A stretch of 64,000 nt of DNA from Ornithodoros turicata (taxonomy: Eukaryota; Arthropoda; Arachnida; Ixodida; Argasidae), in NCBI RefSeq assembly GCF_037126465.1, contig NC_088201.1, positions 193,572,403-193,636,402 of the forward strand, in the 5' to 3' direction. This document shows, in pieces, positions 21,133-32,946 of this stretch. The position numbers were made by a program, and so were the translations under genes. Each line of letters begins with the position of its first letter. The first letter of the stretch is position 1. The notes beneath the pieces were generated by a model. It was not told the origin of the DNA. It saw only the letters and a list, made by a program, of their open reading frames with translations, and made no database searches.

Positions 21133-22640
21133 TCGGAGAATCACTAGTTTATTTTATTTTGTTTTTAAGTGAGTAGAAATATGTACATAATAATCAAGCA
21201 CTCTTTGAAGACATTACTATTTCGTTTCAACTTTTTTTTTTTTTTTAGTTCTTAACATGTGTCGCTATCATTCCATGCTCGCCTCTCTTCGGAAAAGTGA
21301 TGAAAAGCAGACGACGCTGGATCTCTTCCTTTGCGAAAGCAGATTTCGAAAGTGCTACCCACGCTCTACTTTGCAAAGGAAAAAAGAAAAAAAGGGTTAA
21401 CGAAGAGTTTGCGGACCGTGAGTAACGAGGATGTTGACTGCAACGATGTAACACGAAACCATATGTATGGAGCGATCACGTGGAAGGAAAAGATGTAACA
21501 CGATGTCGAATGCGCAAAAGTTGTCAAGCGGAACGAAGTGAGATTAGGCCAGCGATGAGTTTGCGGAAAGAGGTGATTAGTGTCTATGACGTCTACAAGG
21601 CACGCTGTTGTCACGTGGAAGTTGTCAATAAAAGTATGGGAAAGAAAACCTTGACATAAGGATGGCTGAAACATTCAACAGAACTCCTAGCACAGCGTCG
21701 AATCCAGAGAGGGGGGGTCATGTGGTCTGCCTGTCAAATCCGTATGTTTTCGCCGTCACTGCGAGCCCCTCTCTGGTGAGACTGAGCTGGTGAGACTGAG
21801 CGGGTCAGACAGTTGATGTACGAGTGGACTCTGTCGTCTTCGAGCATAATCATCTGAGGCTGCTGTATGCGAGTTCATTGTAACATTCACGGAAATGCAG
21901 TACGAACGGTTCATGATTGTCTCCGTCACTTCCCCATACCGTCTGGCTCACTGTAGAAACTTCAGCGACTCGTCGGCATCATGTGTAGAGCGACTTTGCT
22001 CCTCATCGGAGCGAGACAGCCTTTCTAAGACTCTCTCATGCAACGGGAAAGTTGTCCTACATCTTCATCAGTCAAGACTTGAGTGTGATGACCTCCTTTT
22101 GTCGGAAAAATCTCCGCAAAGAGACCAGTGATCTGTTGGACTTTCTGTTCGCTTTGGATATCACCAACACAAAATCAACATTGCCTCATCGTCGTCCTCA
22201 CACGGTATGTGGATCGACTTAATTTAAATGTCGATTCGATGCTGTGTTAGGTTGACTGTGTCATGTAACGTCAATAGAAGGAATATTTATCCCTACAGCG
22301 AGACATGTGTGTAATTGTCTTACAATATGCCCGTTACTTACTTTGCATAACACGGTGAATTAGAGTATGAAAATCCAAATGTCAAGGAAGCTCAACTGTT
22401 TTGTAAACTAGAGTAGCACTATGCTTTGCTCATTCTTTGAAATGACTATAGACTTGAAAGATAACTGTGATCTAACTGTTATAATAAAAATAAGTCATGA
22501 AAAAGCGAATGAATTTGTTCTTTTTTTATACTCGTTCTTTTTTACTGTTTCGTTAGGGATGGAGAAAAATTTACAATAATGTTTTCTCCCACATTTTGCT
22601 TGCTCTCTCATGCTTACAGTAACGAGGAGGGGCTCTCCTC
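21133..22640. other. Maverick right arm without a recognisable gene
   Basis: About 1.5 kb. Short frames exist on both strands but none matches a Polinton family or is long. A T run and a GA-rich tract lie at 21230-21247 and 21376-21395. It may hold a decayed gene, untranslated sequence or noncoding RNA. Confidence 0.5.
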
Positions 22641-22812
22641 GTGTTATTGTTAATTGCAAATGGAATATTCATCTCAGTCAGAGCAACCTGCCACTTTCGA
22701 TCTAATTGCACTGAGTGAGCGAGTTTCATTCTAAACTTGCTCCTTGTATTACTAAGAAATACATCACTCGAGCCGTTTGACAGGAAACTGACGTAGAAGT
22801 GCTTCGTAATTT
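22640..22812 (-). pseudogene. Second, decayed copy of the penton-position gene 5' end
   Basis: Reading leftward from about 22812, the sequence encodes a degenerate copy of the first gene of the element: FYVSFLSNGSSDVF, then KFRMKLAHSVQLD, KWQVALTEMNIPFAINNN. It lies just inside the right TIR, which itself carries the true 5' end of the gene, so the 5' end is present twice in tandem here. This copy keeps the Trp codon in frame. Confidence 0.75.
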
Positions 22813-22827
22813 TTTTTGAACGAAATC

Positions 22828-23442
22828 GCTCATTGTGTTACTAGGAAATACATCACTCGAGGCGTTTGACAGTAAGTTGACATAGAACTGGCTCGCCATT
22901 GTTTTTCTTTTTCTAAAATGAAAACAACATGATCGTGAGGAGTTCTTTTAAACCAAGAGCGAAGTCAAATGGGCGCGAAATTTAAAATTTGGGGCGCAGG
23001 TACCGCCATCTGTTGAACGGCGGTAAATTTGCTGGAAGTGCTGCCATCTCTAGATGAACGAACTCAACACCCCATGACGCCACCTGGCGTAAAAGAAATC
23101 AAACAACCTCTCCACCCCACACAATTCTATCCTGATTAGCGACAAAAGTAAACATGAAGAGTCCGTGGCCCAGTGGCTTAAGACGCTCGTCTGACAACCT
23201 AAAGGACCCAAGTTCGATTCCTAGTGTGTTTCACCATGACGTCATTATTGTTACTTAATCTTATCATTGATATCATATCACTAAGATTAACTATGTGACG
23301 TCACTGATTAACTATCTTATCCACTGACCTCACTGATATGAGGGCGGAGCGGCTGCGGCCTGGAGTGACGTCATACGTCCTTGATGACGTCATTTCCTGT
23401 TTGACGTCATTTCCTGGCTGTAGGGTTAATCTATTCACTACT
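22828..23442 (-). repeat. Maverick right terminal inverted repeat
   Basis: 615 bp, inverse of 7178-7793. Contains five perfect TGACGTCA sites (starting near 23234, 23298, 23366, 23384 and 23402) and the tRNA-like segment at about 23158-23230. Ends in ACTACT. Confidence 0.95.
23158..23230 (+). other. tRNA-like pol III promoter sequence in right TIR
   Basis: Counterpart of the left-TIR segment: A-box-like TGGCCCAGTGG and B-box-like AGTTCGATTCC in tRNA-like spacing, pointing outward to the element end. Confidence 0.5.
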
Positions 23443-23448
23443 GGACTG
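23443..23448. repeat. Maverick target-site duplication, right copy
   Basis: GGACTG directly after the ACTACT terminus, identical to 7172-7177. Confidence 0.93.
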
Positions 23449-25550
23449 TTATGTTTATCGAACATGAAAATAATCCTAAAAGTGCATACTTCAGACAATG
23501 CACTAATTCTAATGCACTCTAATGCATTCTAATGTGCATTCTAATGCACAGTTCTGTGTGCTCAGCAAAAGTCACATTAAAGGAGCATGGAATGTATTAA
23601 GAACGTATATTCTATTACGATGTACCATCAACACACTACCCTCGGCAGCCGTCCCGAAAATTATTTTCCTTGAGAAGCGTGAATTTTGTGAAATAATTAG
23701 TTTAGAAGGGTGTACACCCTTTGGTACGTCTGTGGTGCGCATGACCCATGAATAGTGCAGATCCAGAGAAATGTACTGCATTAGCAACATAATCCTGCCT
23801 GTCTTTCTATAATCCTTTGAATTCTGAGGTACAGAGGGCTCCATGTAGGTTGTCGTTTGACTTGTCTGGCGACCGCAGAGTCCAAGGTTACAGGGACCTT
23901 CCTTTCCAGAGGAGCAGTGAGTGCTTTTGTTGCATTACGTCCTAGATGTCTACAGTGCTTGGTAATGAGAATACTGACTCTCTAAATAATATGGAGCACA
24001 TTACCCAACATTCACTCGTGGATTTTTCCTTTTTTTTTACTATTCAGACGATGAGTACTAATTTCCACCTGACGCTGAGTTTGCAGATCATCAAATCATC
24101 AGATCATCAGATCATCATCAGATCATCAGATCATCAAATTGACGAACAAGGCGGCTGAGCATCTACCAGCAGCAGCTCTTTCCAGCCTCCATGAACAAAG
24201 GTGGAACTACAACAATAAAGGCACTCCCTGGCTTACGACTGCAGTAAGTACTTGCAAAGGCAAGCACCAGTGTAATTCCAGGCAAATTCAATAAGAGTGA
24301 ACCCTGCTTCCCATAAGCCTTGTACGTGTAGAGTGCTCTAATCGTTATTCATCAAATCCGCTGTCATTTTTGGTGAGCCTTATTTTCCTTCATAGGATCT
24401 AGAAGATTCATTCAGTCGGCTGCCGATAACCCTTTGCACCGTCACCGTCCACAAGGCTCCTTTCAGCATGACAGACAGGTCCCCAGGGACAAACGGGAAG
24501 GTAATGGTCGAGGTCTGTAGTGCTTGTCGTTAACAGCAGGGAGCAATCTTGCCCATGCTGCTCCTGGTGTGTGGTCACATGAAATTTGTCAGAATTGGAT
24601 GTTGGCAAAGGTGATCGCGATGTGGGAATGCAGTGCAAAATGCAAAACGAAAAAACAACAACTTTATTGCGGGATGATGACTGGGCAGTTTCATTGACAG
24701 GGGCGATACATTGCTGGCAGTCATGCGGGCACTGAAATAATAATGAAAAAGAAGGCACCGTTGGGATTCAGCAGCTGAGAAAAAGAACATTTGTGGCCTA
24801 CGGGATTGAAGGCTCTCTTGTACACCATAATTGCATGCTGCTGACATATATTTGTGCGAATCTACCGGGTGAATTTAGAAAAGGTTACACATTTTGATCG
24901 CGTCGTGACAATAGAAGCTAACGTTTCTGGAGCTTCAAACATTTCAGACGAGAGTTATTTGCCTGAAGTTCTATCGCAATTTTTTTTCAAATGCTGTGAG
25001 TTCGTAGAAAAAATTTAAACAACGCAAACTGCCACCTAATTCATTTCCTATGGTTTGTACCACCTGCAGACAGCTATGTTTCTCTCTGTCTTCTTCGCGT
25101 TCTCATTCCCACGTATAGCTGGTGCTGCCCCAAAACCGTGCATTTGCATCTTGCTGCCGGTCCTTCCTACACGGTCGATTCTTCTAAATATTTGCTTTTG
25201 CTTTACCTGCAGGCAGCGCCACCTATACGTGCTGATGTAAATGTGAAGAAAGGGTAAAGCCTTTCTTCACGTCCAGGTCCAAGAACTAACTAACTAACTC
25301 AAAGCAAACAAAGGAAAAGTGTGCAATACGTCTTCACTATGGGATTACACATAACGCGTTTTTGGGATCCCTAAACGTGGATGTGCTTCACATGAATGAG
25401 GTTCTGGTACTCGGTTGACAAGTTGAAATTCGCCGTTAGAGAGAGCGAGTTATTGTTGTCTTCGTATTCCACCATTGATTCTGTATCATTTGTCACTCTG
25501 TGTAAATCATTGAATGCGTCGGTAATTAGCGACCCAGTTCCAAATTTAGA
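23449..25550. other. Intergenic stretch, simple repeats only
   Basis: No supportable gene. A tandem ATCATCAG-type repeat lies at about 24085-24138. A segment at 24660-24730 (GTTTCATTGACAGGGGCGAT...) is similar to one at about 50530-50590, so it belongs to a dispersed repeat. A TAAC repeat is near 25287-25300. Confidence 0.45.
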
Positions 25551-25553
25551 TTG

Positions 25554-26057
25554 TTATTGATCAGTATCACTCGGCGAACTCGCATGATAACTCCTCTTTA
25601 CTCCGCAAGCAGTAACACGTTTGGGACCATGTGTACTCTGGCGCCCGCCAGATGATCTCCATCGTTGTCGGCCATCCCAAAAAGCGAGATGCAGCCGTTC
25701 CTCGATTAATTTCACAGAGCGCACGCGCGATGGTAGGTTTAACACATAGTGATCTTGATTGTAGGTTCACTCTTTCCCATATTCGAGGAATATTTTACTC
25801 AATAATGTGTCTGTATCCTCGAACGTGAGCTGTTTTGTTTGCCTGTTCTGCCCTGATAGCGTTTTCGGGTTATGCGGTGCTTTGTTCATGTTCAGGAAGC
25901 TGTTGAGAATGGAAAATCCCACGAGACCAACAACATACGAATCACCCAGGTGTAGCGGCTTATCTAACGTGATCGTGATGTCGTTCAGCGTGTTGGACGG
26001 GTGCAGGTCCATGCTGGCGTTCGAGGGCAGATACCCGTAAAATTCATTTTCTGACAT
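25554..26057 (-). pseudogene. Penton-position protein of a second Maverick (relic)
   Basis: The minus-strand frame from 26057 to 25767 begins MSENEFYGYLPSNASMDLHP and continues NTLNDITITLDKPLHLGDSY, which is the same N-terminal family as the gene at 7722 (FYVNLLSNASSDVFPSNT...). The Trp of the WEVAL motif is replaced (SYVVGLVGF). Frames then break, with possible continuation to about 25554. It is clearly a different Maverick lineage and it is dead. Confidence 0.75.
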
Positions 26058-26061
26058 CGCT

Positions 26062-27130
26062 TGTGGACATCCAAAAATCGTGATCCTTCGCGTATCCGAA
26101 CCAGCGCAGGTACGAGTGACATATCGTACGATGGAAGATGGTGGATGGGCGCAATTCCTGTTCGTAGAATGATCCCAGTATTTATTTTCCCTTCGAATAT
26201 TTCAAGTACACTACGCGTGGATCGGTGTTCCTCGTTCGCGGTACCTCGAACACTTCTGCCATCCACCTTTGATCGTAGCCTTTGGCGAACACCCCGCGAT
26301 CTAGGGCGGGCTACCTTATACTTGCTCTGGCGTGGGGTCGTCTTATGATTCTTTAATCAAGCTACTTCATTCACAGCGTTCATATTTTTCGGCTTCTCGC
26401 CCGTGACAAAATATACCGAGTCGTTATAGTCGGCCACTATCTTCGGCAGCACGTTGATGCAATGAAACTTCGCCGTACTATTGCAATGTCTGGCTATTCT
26501 TTCTCTAATTGTTCTTTGCACACGTTCACAGGAGGCCGCTTTCATCGCACTTTGTGTTGTATGATGAATGATTTAATAATGACTGAAAATGCTGACGAAA
26601 GAGGGAACCAGCGGTAACGCGTGCGCTTGGAGACTGGGAGGTCCGCGGTTCGAATCCGCGGGCCGGCTGTGCCGTCTGGGGTTTTTCCTGGGTTTCCCTC
26701 AGATGTGTAATAGGCGTATGCCGGCACAGTTCCCCTGAAGTCGGCCCATGGACGCAGCTATCCTCCCCCCGAGCGGATTCTGCTCGGTCTTCCACTTCAC
26801 CCTTTCCTCTCCTCCTCTCCACCACCTTTCCCTTCCCGAGAAACATGCCGCCTAATCAGGCAGGCAGACCTCTCGGGTTCCTCCCAACGACACTCCTCCT
26901 CATCCTCCTCCCCAACGTTCGCTTCCACGATTGATCAGGAGATTATTTGGAATTCCACGGCGGAAAACTCGTTGTCAGCTTTCTTTGTGTCTTGCGGGCG
27001 CTTTGTGCGAATGGGGACCATGTATAGATACCTCTAAAGCGTATCTATGACTGTTATGATGTACTTGCAGTCTTTGCTAAGTATCTGATATCTATGCATA
27101 TTCAGGAGGAGCACCTGATACAAATTCCTT
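26062..27130 (-). pseudogene. Integrase of a second Maverick (relic, split by a SINE)
   Basis: Minus strand. Near 27090-27000 the frame reads CKYIITVIDT, stop, RYLYMVPIRTKRPQ, the region around the first catalytic Asp. After the SINE insertion (about 26590-26930) the frame CERVQRTIRERI (26545 downward, including the catalytic Glu in CERVQR) and KIVADYNDSVY follows. Then FAKGYDQRWMAEVFEV, a stop, and GSFYEQELRP give the C-terminal region. Several stops and shifts. The integrase lies just upstream of the penton-like gene, a gene order unlike that of the 16-kb element. Confidence 0.75.
26590..26930 (+). mobile_element. tRNA-derived SINE of tick type
   Basis: A tRNA-like head with B box GGTTCGAATCC at 26647-26657 is followed by the body GGGTTTTTCCTGGGTTTCCC, then the ATGCCGGCACAGTTCCCCTG segment and a C/T-rich tail. 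I recognise this body from tick SINEs. It interrupts the integrase relic. Exact ends and duplication were not resolved. Confidence 0.75.
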
Positions 27131-27449
27131 ATGTCAGTTGTGATGATACAGTGTTGCTTAATTTTTGTTCTTCTCCGGCTTGTGAGGGTTGAAGCAGCTT
27201 CTTTCTTCAGCTCTTCGATGGCTTCTCAGCACGGGAGCTTGTGATAACATCAGTACCGATCCACTCTCCATAACCCTTTTTCCTTGATTTTCCACAGGGC
27301 CCTATATTTGTTCCAGCGAGCAATTTGGTGTATTTTCAGAGCACTTATAATCTTCGATACTCGTTTGTATCAACATTTTCATTTTTTGGTTTCTTTATGA
27401 GGGCGCTCTGAGGGCCGGCATGTTGAGGAGCGTGAGATGTCTTCTGGGA

Positions 27450-28060
27450 TCGGCGTTTCGCGAGCACAAACAGGAGCTGTCCTTCGTGCTGTAAAATACC
27501 CGCTCGCAGGCTACGAGATGGGGGTGTTCGCGAGTGCAGATCAACTAAATAACCGTCCCCCTTTTCCATCACCTGGTTACACGTGTGGAGGAAAGGAGAG
27601 GAAAGGAAAGCCCCTGTCTGCCGAACGCTTGATGTCCAAAGGATTCTGTCATTGAGCATTCCTGAGCAATCCGACATAACTGGTGTTCAAGGGTATCGTT
27701 CAAAAACTGGCATTGTGATAGAAAAAGGCTTCTGTGATACGATCATAAGATGTATTCTTATGGTGGCTACCGCGCCCAAACAGTGACTCCAACAGAACCC
27801 ACTTTTCTGTAATTTGTTCATCAATAAATATGATGGGGGATATTGTTAATCCCAATCTCTGCGTGCCCATAAACTCACCACAGTCAAAATCCTTTTCCCA
27901 TACAGCTGCATACTTTCGTACATACAGTGCCTTCTCCGGTGGAATGCTAAATAACTTGGTTTGTCTCATTATATTCTGCATGAACACTGTCTTGTCATAC
28001 ACGGGCGCGCCGGAGATGAGAATTCGATTGGGGTGCTCGAACTACATGCGCATCGTGGAA
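27450..28060 (-). pseudogene. Packaging ATPase of a second Maverick (relic)
   Basis: Minus strand. NRILISGAPVYDKTVFMQN corresponds to the Walker A region of Polinton ATPases, but the second P-loop Gly is Asp (GAPVYDKT), which would abolish ATP binding. It is followed by IMRQTKLFSIPPEKALYVRKYAAVW, a Walker-B-like SPIIFIDEQI, HHKNTSYDRITEAFFYHN, and in another frame GYLVDLHSRTPPS near the C-terminus. Frames change at least once. It is a dead copy. Confidence 0.7.
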
Positions 28061-28071
28061 TAACTTCAGGA

Positions 28072-28330
28072 GACTGTGTAGTGAGATGTGATGCAACTTC
28101 ATACAACGGGCTCATACCTCCTAGCGCGATTGATAATCGCCTCCTTATTTCTTCGTGACATGTTTCCTGAAGCTTGCGCAGTGACTGCTCCCTGTAAGCC
28201 GGTAGGTACTGGTCCAAGACTTCATATATATGATGTCCTGCAACTTGTTTGTGGTGTCAAGGGAGTGCGGTACGTGGCAATACATCTCGACGAAGTTATC
28301 TTGTAGATGTGGCACGTCGAGGAGCAACAA
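28072..28330 (-). pseudogene. Possible upstream gene of the second Maverick relic
   Basis: Short minus-strand frames (for example DQYLPAYREQSLRKLQETC and DVPHLQDNFVEMYCHVPH) lie directly upstream of the ATPase relic and could be remains of another Maverick gene. I cannot assign a family. Confidence 0.3.
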
Positions 28331-28439
28331 CGTAGAGCTAATGCACCTGAGTTGTGCAATCTGGTAGCACTCTAATGAGGTTATTTAAGATAGAGCTGCA
28401 GAGGAGCTGCTGTTGAGCGCCCTATTTGGTCGTGTGCGG

Positions 28440-28920
28440 TTTGGCAACGTCATGCAACCAATCAATCAGCGTTGAAGGAACGGTCCGCAAATGAGTAGGC
28501 TTAGAATAAGTGGGGAGGATCGACCAGTCAGATGACTTATAGGCGTAGAAAATGTGCGGGGCCAATCTTCGATCTGCTGGCTTACTATTGACCAATCACT
28601 GAGCTGGCCAAAGCCAGCTAATTAGCATACGGATGGAGCATGGACCAGTTAGCGGGGGCTCAGCCAACTAATTCCGATATGGGGTGGCAGAGCCACGACC
28701 AGTGGGCTTGGCATGCACGAATCATCGTACGGCGGGTGGAGCTATGCCAGCTTATTAGCATAAAGGCGCAGAGCTAGGGCAGCCAATCATCGATCAGTGG
28801 GTTTGAAAGAGGCAAATCAGGAGCTACAGTCGACAAATCACCGTGAAGGCGTGGGGCAAAGCCAGATCATTAGCATAAAGGGGCGGGGCTATGATCGACG
28901 GATCAGAGGGCTTGTGTTGA
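28440..28920. repeat. Degenerate tandem repeat array
   Basis: Repeating blocks with AATCATCGATCAGTGGGTTTG-like and GGGGCTATGCCAGCTTATTAG-like sequences recur every 50-100 bp with much divergence. Followed at about 28915-28990 by GAATTAGAACTGAATT-like short repeats. Confidence 0.5.
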
Positions 28921-28989
28921 ATTAGAACTGAATTTTGAGCTAGGACTGGGTTAGAATTGAACTAGAATTGGCTTCTATTGGATTAGAAA

Positions 28990-31900
28990 AGCGTTTTTCT
29001 TCTGTGCGATAGCGATATACTACTTATGTGTGTGGGGTAGAGCCGTATCTTTCCGCTGTGGAAGAGTGTCCAAAAGCAGGGTTATACTACATGTGTCACA
29101 ATTTGACATATCGAATGGGAGTCACCTGCTAACTTTAAGCTCTCTTTCTACACCACAGGTTGCACTCGTACTTATGTACTTCCAACTTTCTGTGTAGGAA
29201 TTTTACCGTTTGGTACATCATATTTGACTGATCATTTTCTATTTCATGATAATACTGAGCTCATGGAATGAGCTTATGTTGCACCACAGTTGAAGCTTGA
29301 GCGTACGCCACCTAGAAAATATCTTGTACGGCGCCTACTACAGGACTGAGGAGCTACGCTCCATGAGTGCATTACCATACCATATCTGGCTTACAGATAT
29401 GGTGCAACTGGAGAGAAGAATACCATGCTACGCGATGCTCATAGAGGAAGGTGTAAGCAGACGCCTTGCAGGAAATGATCGAACAATGGTAGACAAACAT
29501 ATGACAACCGTAGCAGTTGCTCCTGAACAGTACACAACACCTTTATCATTTATCCAGCAAATTATAGGAGTATCAAAGTTTCTAGTGAAAATACCACTTT
29601 TCGAATTCCAATTTTATTTTGATAACAGGTATACAGTTAGATAATATAAAGTTCAGGAGGAGGAGCCAGAGGGAAGAGTTCTTGGTTAAAGCGTCATTCG
29701 AACAAGAATAGAATAGAATAGAATGGCAGGCGTTTTAAGAGTCGGAATCTATTGAGCGAGAACTAAAGGCAGACACATAAAAGTAGTCTTAGAAAATCTA
29801 GTAACTCGTAATCAGTAACTACCCGCAAGGAAAAACAAAAACATAACTAAACACATCACATTATTCTGTGTAACAAAGTAGCACTTGTAGTGCACTAGGC
29901 ATGTAGGTAGCCCACAGCGAAGTAATAAACAATGGGAATAGCAAATAGTCAAAACATTAGTAGGTGCACCTCAGGCAGCAAGGAGATTAAGGATACTAAA
30001 TAGCATCACATATGTGGTCCTAGTAAAGTCGTAGTGGTTTATAATGTACGCTCTTTGTGAAAGGAGGCCGGTTCAATCAGTAACAGTTTGGCTGAAAAAA
30101 AGAGAGTTAGCTGATTCTCGAACCTGTGAAAGAATGTGGACGAATGAGATATTGGCGGGCTACTTGAGGGTATATTAATGAACAAGTGGTAACCTCAGTG
30201 TTCGACGGCATTCACCAAGATTAGAAACTTATAATTGCTGTTTGATTAATTAAATTGAGAAAAACCGTGTCAAGTCACTAATAACGAACCTCGCGTCTCA
30301 GTTTTGGAAAACCGTAAAGCAGTTCGCGAAGTGGATTTAAGCAGATGTACTGGATGCACAAAATAGGTACAAGCCAACTTCTTCAGCTGCTGAGGAGCGA
30401 GTTTGGGATTCCGCCCATTATAACCAAGTACGTAGCTACGCTTATCTACTACAAAATCAATAATATTTCCTCCAAGTTAGATAATCTGAGAGAACGGCGC
30501 AGAGACATTTATGTGAATCCACCTTGGAAAGGGCGCTGTTACTGACTGAATATATAAGAGGTGCGTGAAGACATAGTCTGCGATAATGGAAAGGTATGAC
30601 GCAACACTTCTCAAGGCGAAGTGACTTTTGTCGGGTGTGGCACAGTGAGTGAACTAGTCCAAAATCATGTTGGAGTGCTACGTGGTTACAATAACAATTT
30701 CCCGGTATAGAATACAGTCATCGGAGGAGAGGCACACTAAAAGGTAAATACAATTTTTTCGTGTTTAAGCACGTAACTAGTTTTAAAGAAAAAGTGGACC
30801 TCGAGTTTTATTTCTGAACCGGCTGGTTCAAAGTACGTGTGCTACATTGTAAAATTTATGGACAAGCTCTACTCAGAACGTCGTTCGTGGTGCCATAACA
30901 GATGATACGGGGCGACAGGGATTCAGCGAGTAACACTGAATGAGTACGTTTTTCATATTTGGAGTGTAACAACAACCCTGGCAATTGCCAGGGAAGTTGC
31001 TACATTCCAAATGTGCAAGGCAGGCATGTCAGCACTTAGCCTATATGAGCCGGGTTACACATACAACAATGAACCAATATTGACATCCGCGCTACCAAAC
31101 ATGTGCCCAACCCCTATATACCAGCTCTGCCTGGGTATTTCTTAATGCAATGGTACAGGTACAGCAGTGTCAGGTAACGCCAAGCTGTCGATGGATGCCA
31201 CTGGGTTTCTCAGTGAGGACCTGAAAGAAAAGCAAATACATTAAACTTGGGACAAACCGAGTGTATCACATAATATTTGCACTAAAACAATGGTTGACAT
31301 AATTATTCCAGAATCGAAAATATATTCACTAGACATTGTTATTGCTGATAATAATCATTGATTCATCATATATTAATATATATTATACATCAACCATACT
31401 ATATGAATGTATTATTATCGTAGTTGATGGCATATACAGGTGCAGTTATTAGAAGAGCGTATATATATATATACTCATGGAACGATGCGACAGCACCAGA
31501 CGACACGTGTTTCGCCGTGTTTACGGCTCGTCAGCTCTGGGTAGCTGCGCATCGTTCGGAATTGGCAAACCAGGGGACGCTCTTTAATGGTTTTTTTCCC
31601 TCGTCGATATATCTCGAAGAGGGGACCCAAATTTTCCTAAAGTCGTATTTCAATTTTCCTTCAAAAGCTACACCGCATACACGTACTCCCGGTGTGAGCC
31701 ACGTCGATGTAATAGTGTTTTAATAGCCAGTGTCAAAATTTTATAAAGTTTCATTAATAATAAAAATGGGCCGGTGGTTTAGATCAGAAAGTTGTACAGT
31801 GGAGATCTGAGGTCTGAAGTCCAAGATTGGCGTAGCGTGTAGCAGTGCGACAGCAGCAAAACGCAATATCATCGTGCGTCCAGTGGAGTTCCATTCCACA

Positions 31901-32946
31901 TGGGGCCGGTTTTTGTTCTTTCTTTTGTCCCTCCCTCGCTGTGTCCCGCTCTCTCATTCTTCTTCTTGGCTATCCCCCAGTTGATGGTGCATCCCCGCTT
32001 TTTGAAAGCTTGATAAAGTGTCCCAGTCGTGCTTCTTTCTATTACAGCGACAGCTGTTAAAACTCTTGTTCCGATCTTGGCTGAACAGACTTCGCTCATG
32101 CAGTAGCATGCTGTCTTTCCAATAGTATCACTTTTATGCAGCAACCGTGCTTGCAAAATAAAAAAAAAACAACAGCCGGAAGTGCCTGTAACTCCGCTCC
32201 CGGTGCTGCATCGCTGCCGCGCAAAAACACATGATCCGTTCCGCAAGAATGCCCCACCGTGGATTTTTTTTTTTTTTTTTTGCACCAGACCTGCGATAAA
32301 CGAATTTCCTGTCTTCGTTGTTGAACGAACATTCTTCATATCATTCTATTTCTCTAGTTTGGTTTCTGAAACTTGTTGATTTCAGTGGCCAGGAGGTGTA
32401 ACAGAGCAGTCGATTGGCCTTTCTCTGTTAACACGCCGACGGAATGTGCTGGGGCTTGTATTTCGCCAACAACTGGGCTGGACATGTTGTGCAACGAAGC
32501 CATGAGTTTTAAAGCGGCACTAACACCATCAAATGCGTTTTTTCGACTCTAGTTGCAGAGAAGAGCCACTTCAGCAATATAATTTTTTCATCTCAAGAAG
32601 CTGAAATCTAGTTCTAAAATGTACTGCAGCATCATCGGATACGTAGATTACATGAGGCAGCATAGGTAGAGCATCCCCCAGAAGCCCAACTATTTTTTCC
32701 GAATGCAAGCAGCACATGTGCGGTGTCGTGGGTCATGTACTCACTCACCGTGGCGCAGCTTCTTATACCCAGCATTGTTGTGCGACGTGAATATGGAAAG
32801 CTGTTCTTTTTGGAGTAGTGCCCCTGACTTCGTTAAAAGAGAAATTAATCGTCCGGTTTTCTGCGAAGTCAAAATGTAGAACAATATGCCTTTCTTGCGG
32901 AGAAGATTTCTCGATCATGATAGCGTTCCTCTGGATATTCTGTATA
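28990..32946. other. No recognisable gene
   Basis: About 4 kb of AT-rich sequence. A 115-residue open frame at 29297-29644 (MSVRHLENILYGAYYRTEE...) is the longest on the plus strand but I recognise nothing in it. A GAATA microsatellite lies near 29687-29702 and a TA run near 31449-31461. The segment at about 32160-32260 (GCATCGCTGCCGCGCAAAAA) has an inverted relative at about 35085-35125, showing a dispersed repeat. Confidence 0.4.

Larger units (their letters stand above)
7178..23442. mobile_element. Maverick/Polinton DNA transposon, about 16.3 kb
   Basis: The element is bounded by AGTAGTGAATAG at the left and its complement at the right, has 615-616-bp terminal inverted repeats and a perfect 6-bp duplication (GGACTG). 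It encodes the Polinton core set: protein-primed family B DNA polymerase, retroviral-type integrase with chromodomain, adenain-like cysteine protease, packaging ATPase and double jelly-roll-type major capsid protein, plus a set of small conserved Polinton proteins. Several genes are broken (see their entries), so the copy is probably not autonomous, but TIR divergence of about 1-2 percent points to relatively recent insertion. Confidence 0.96.

Noticed and set aside
26526..26846. Protein frames across the SINE
   Set aside because: They follow the known SINE body and tRNA head and do not resemble a protein family.
28440..28920. CRISPR-like array
   Set aside because: The blocks are degenerate, unevenly spaced and without unique equal-length spacers, and the DNA is eukaryotic.
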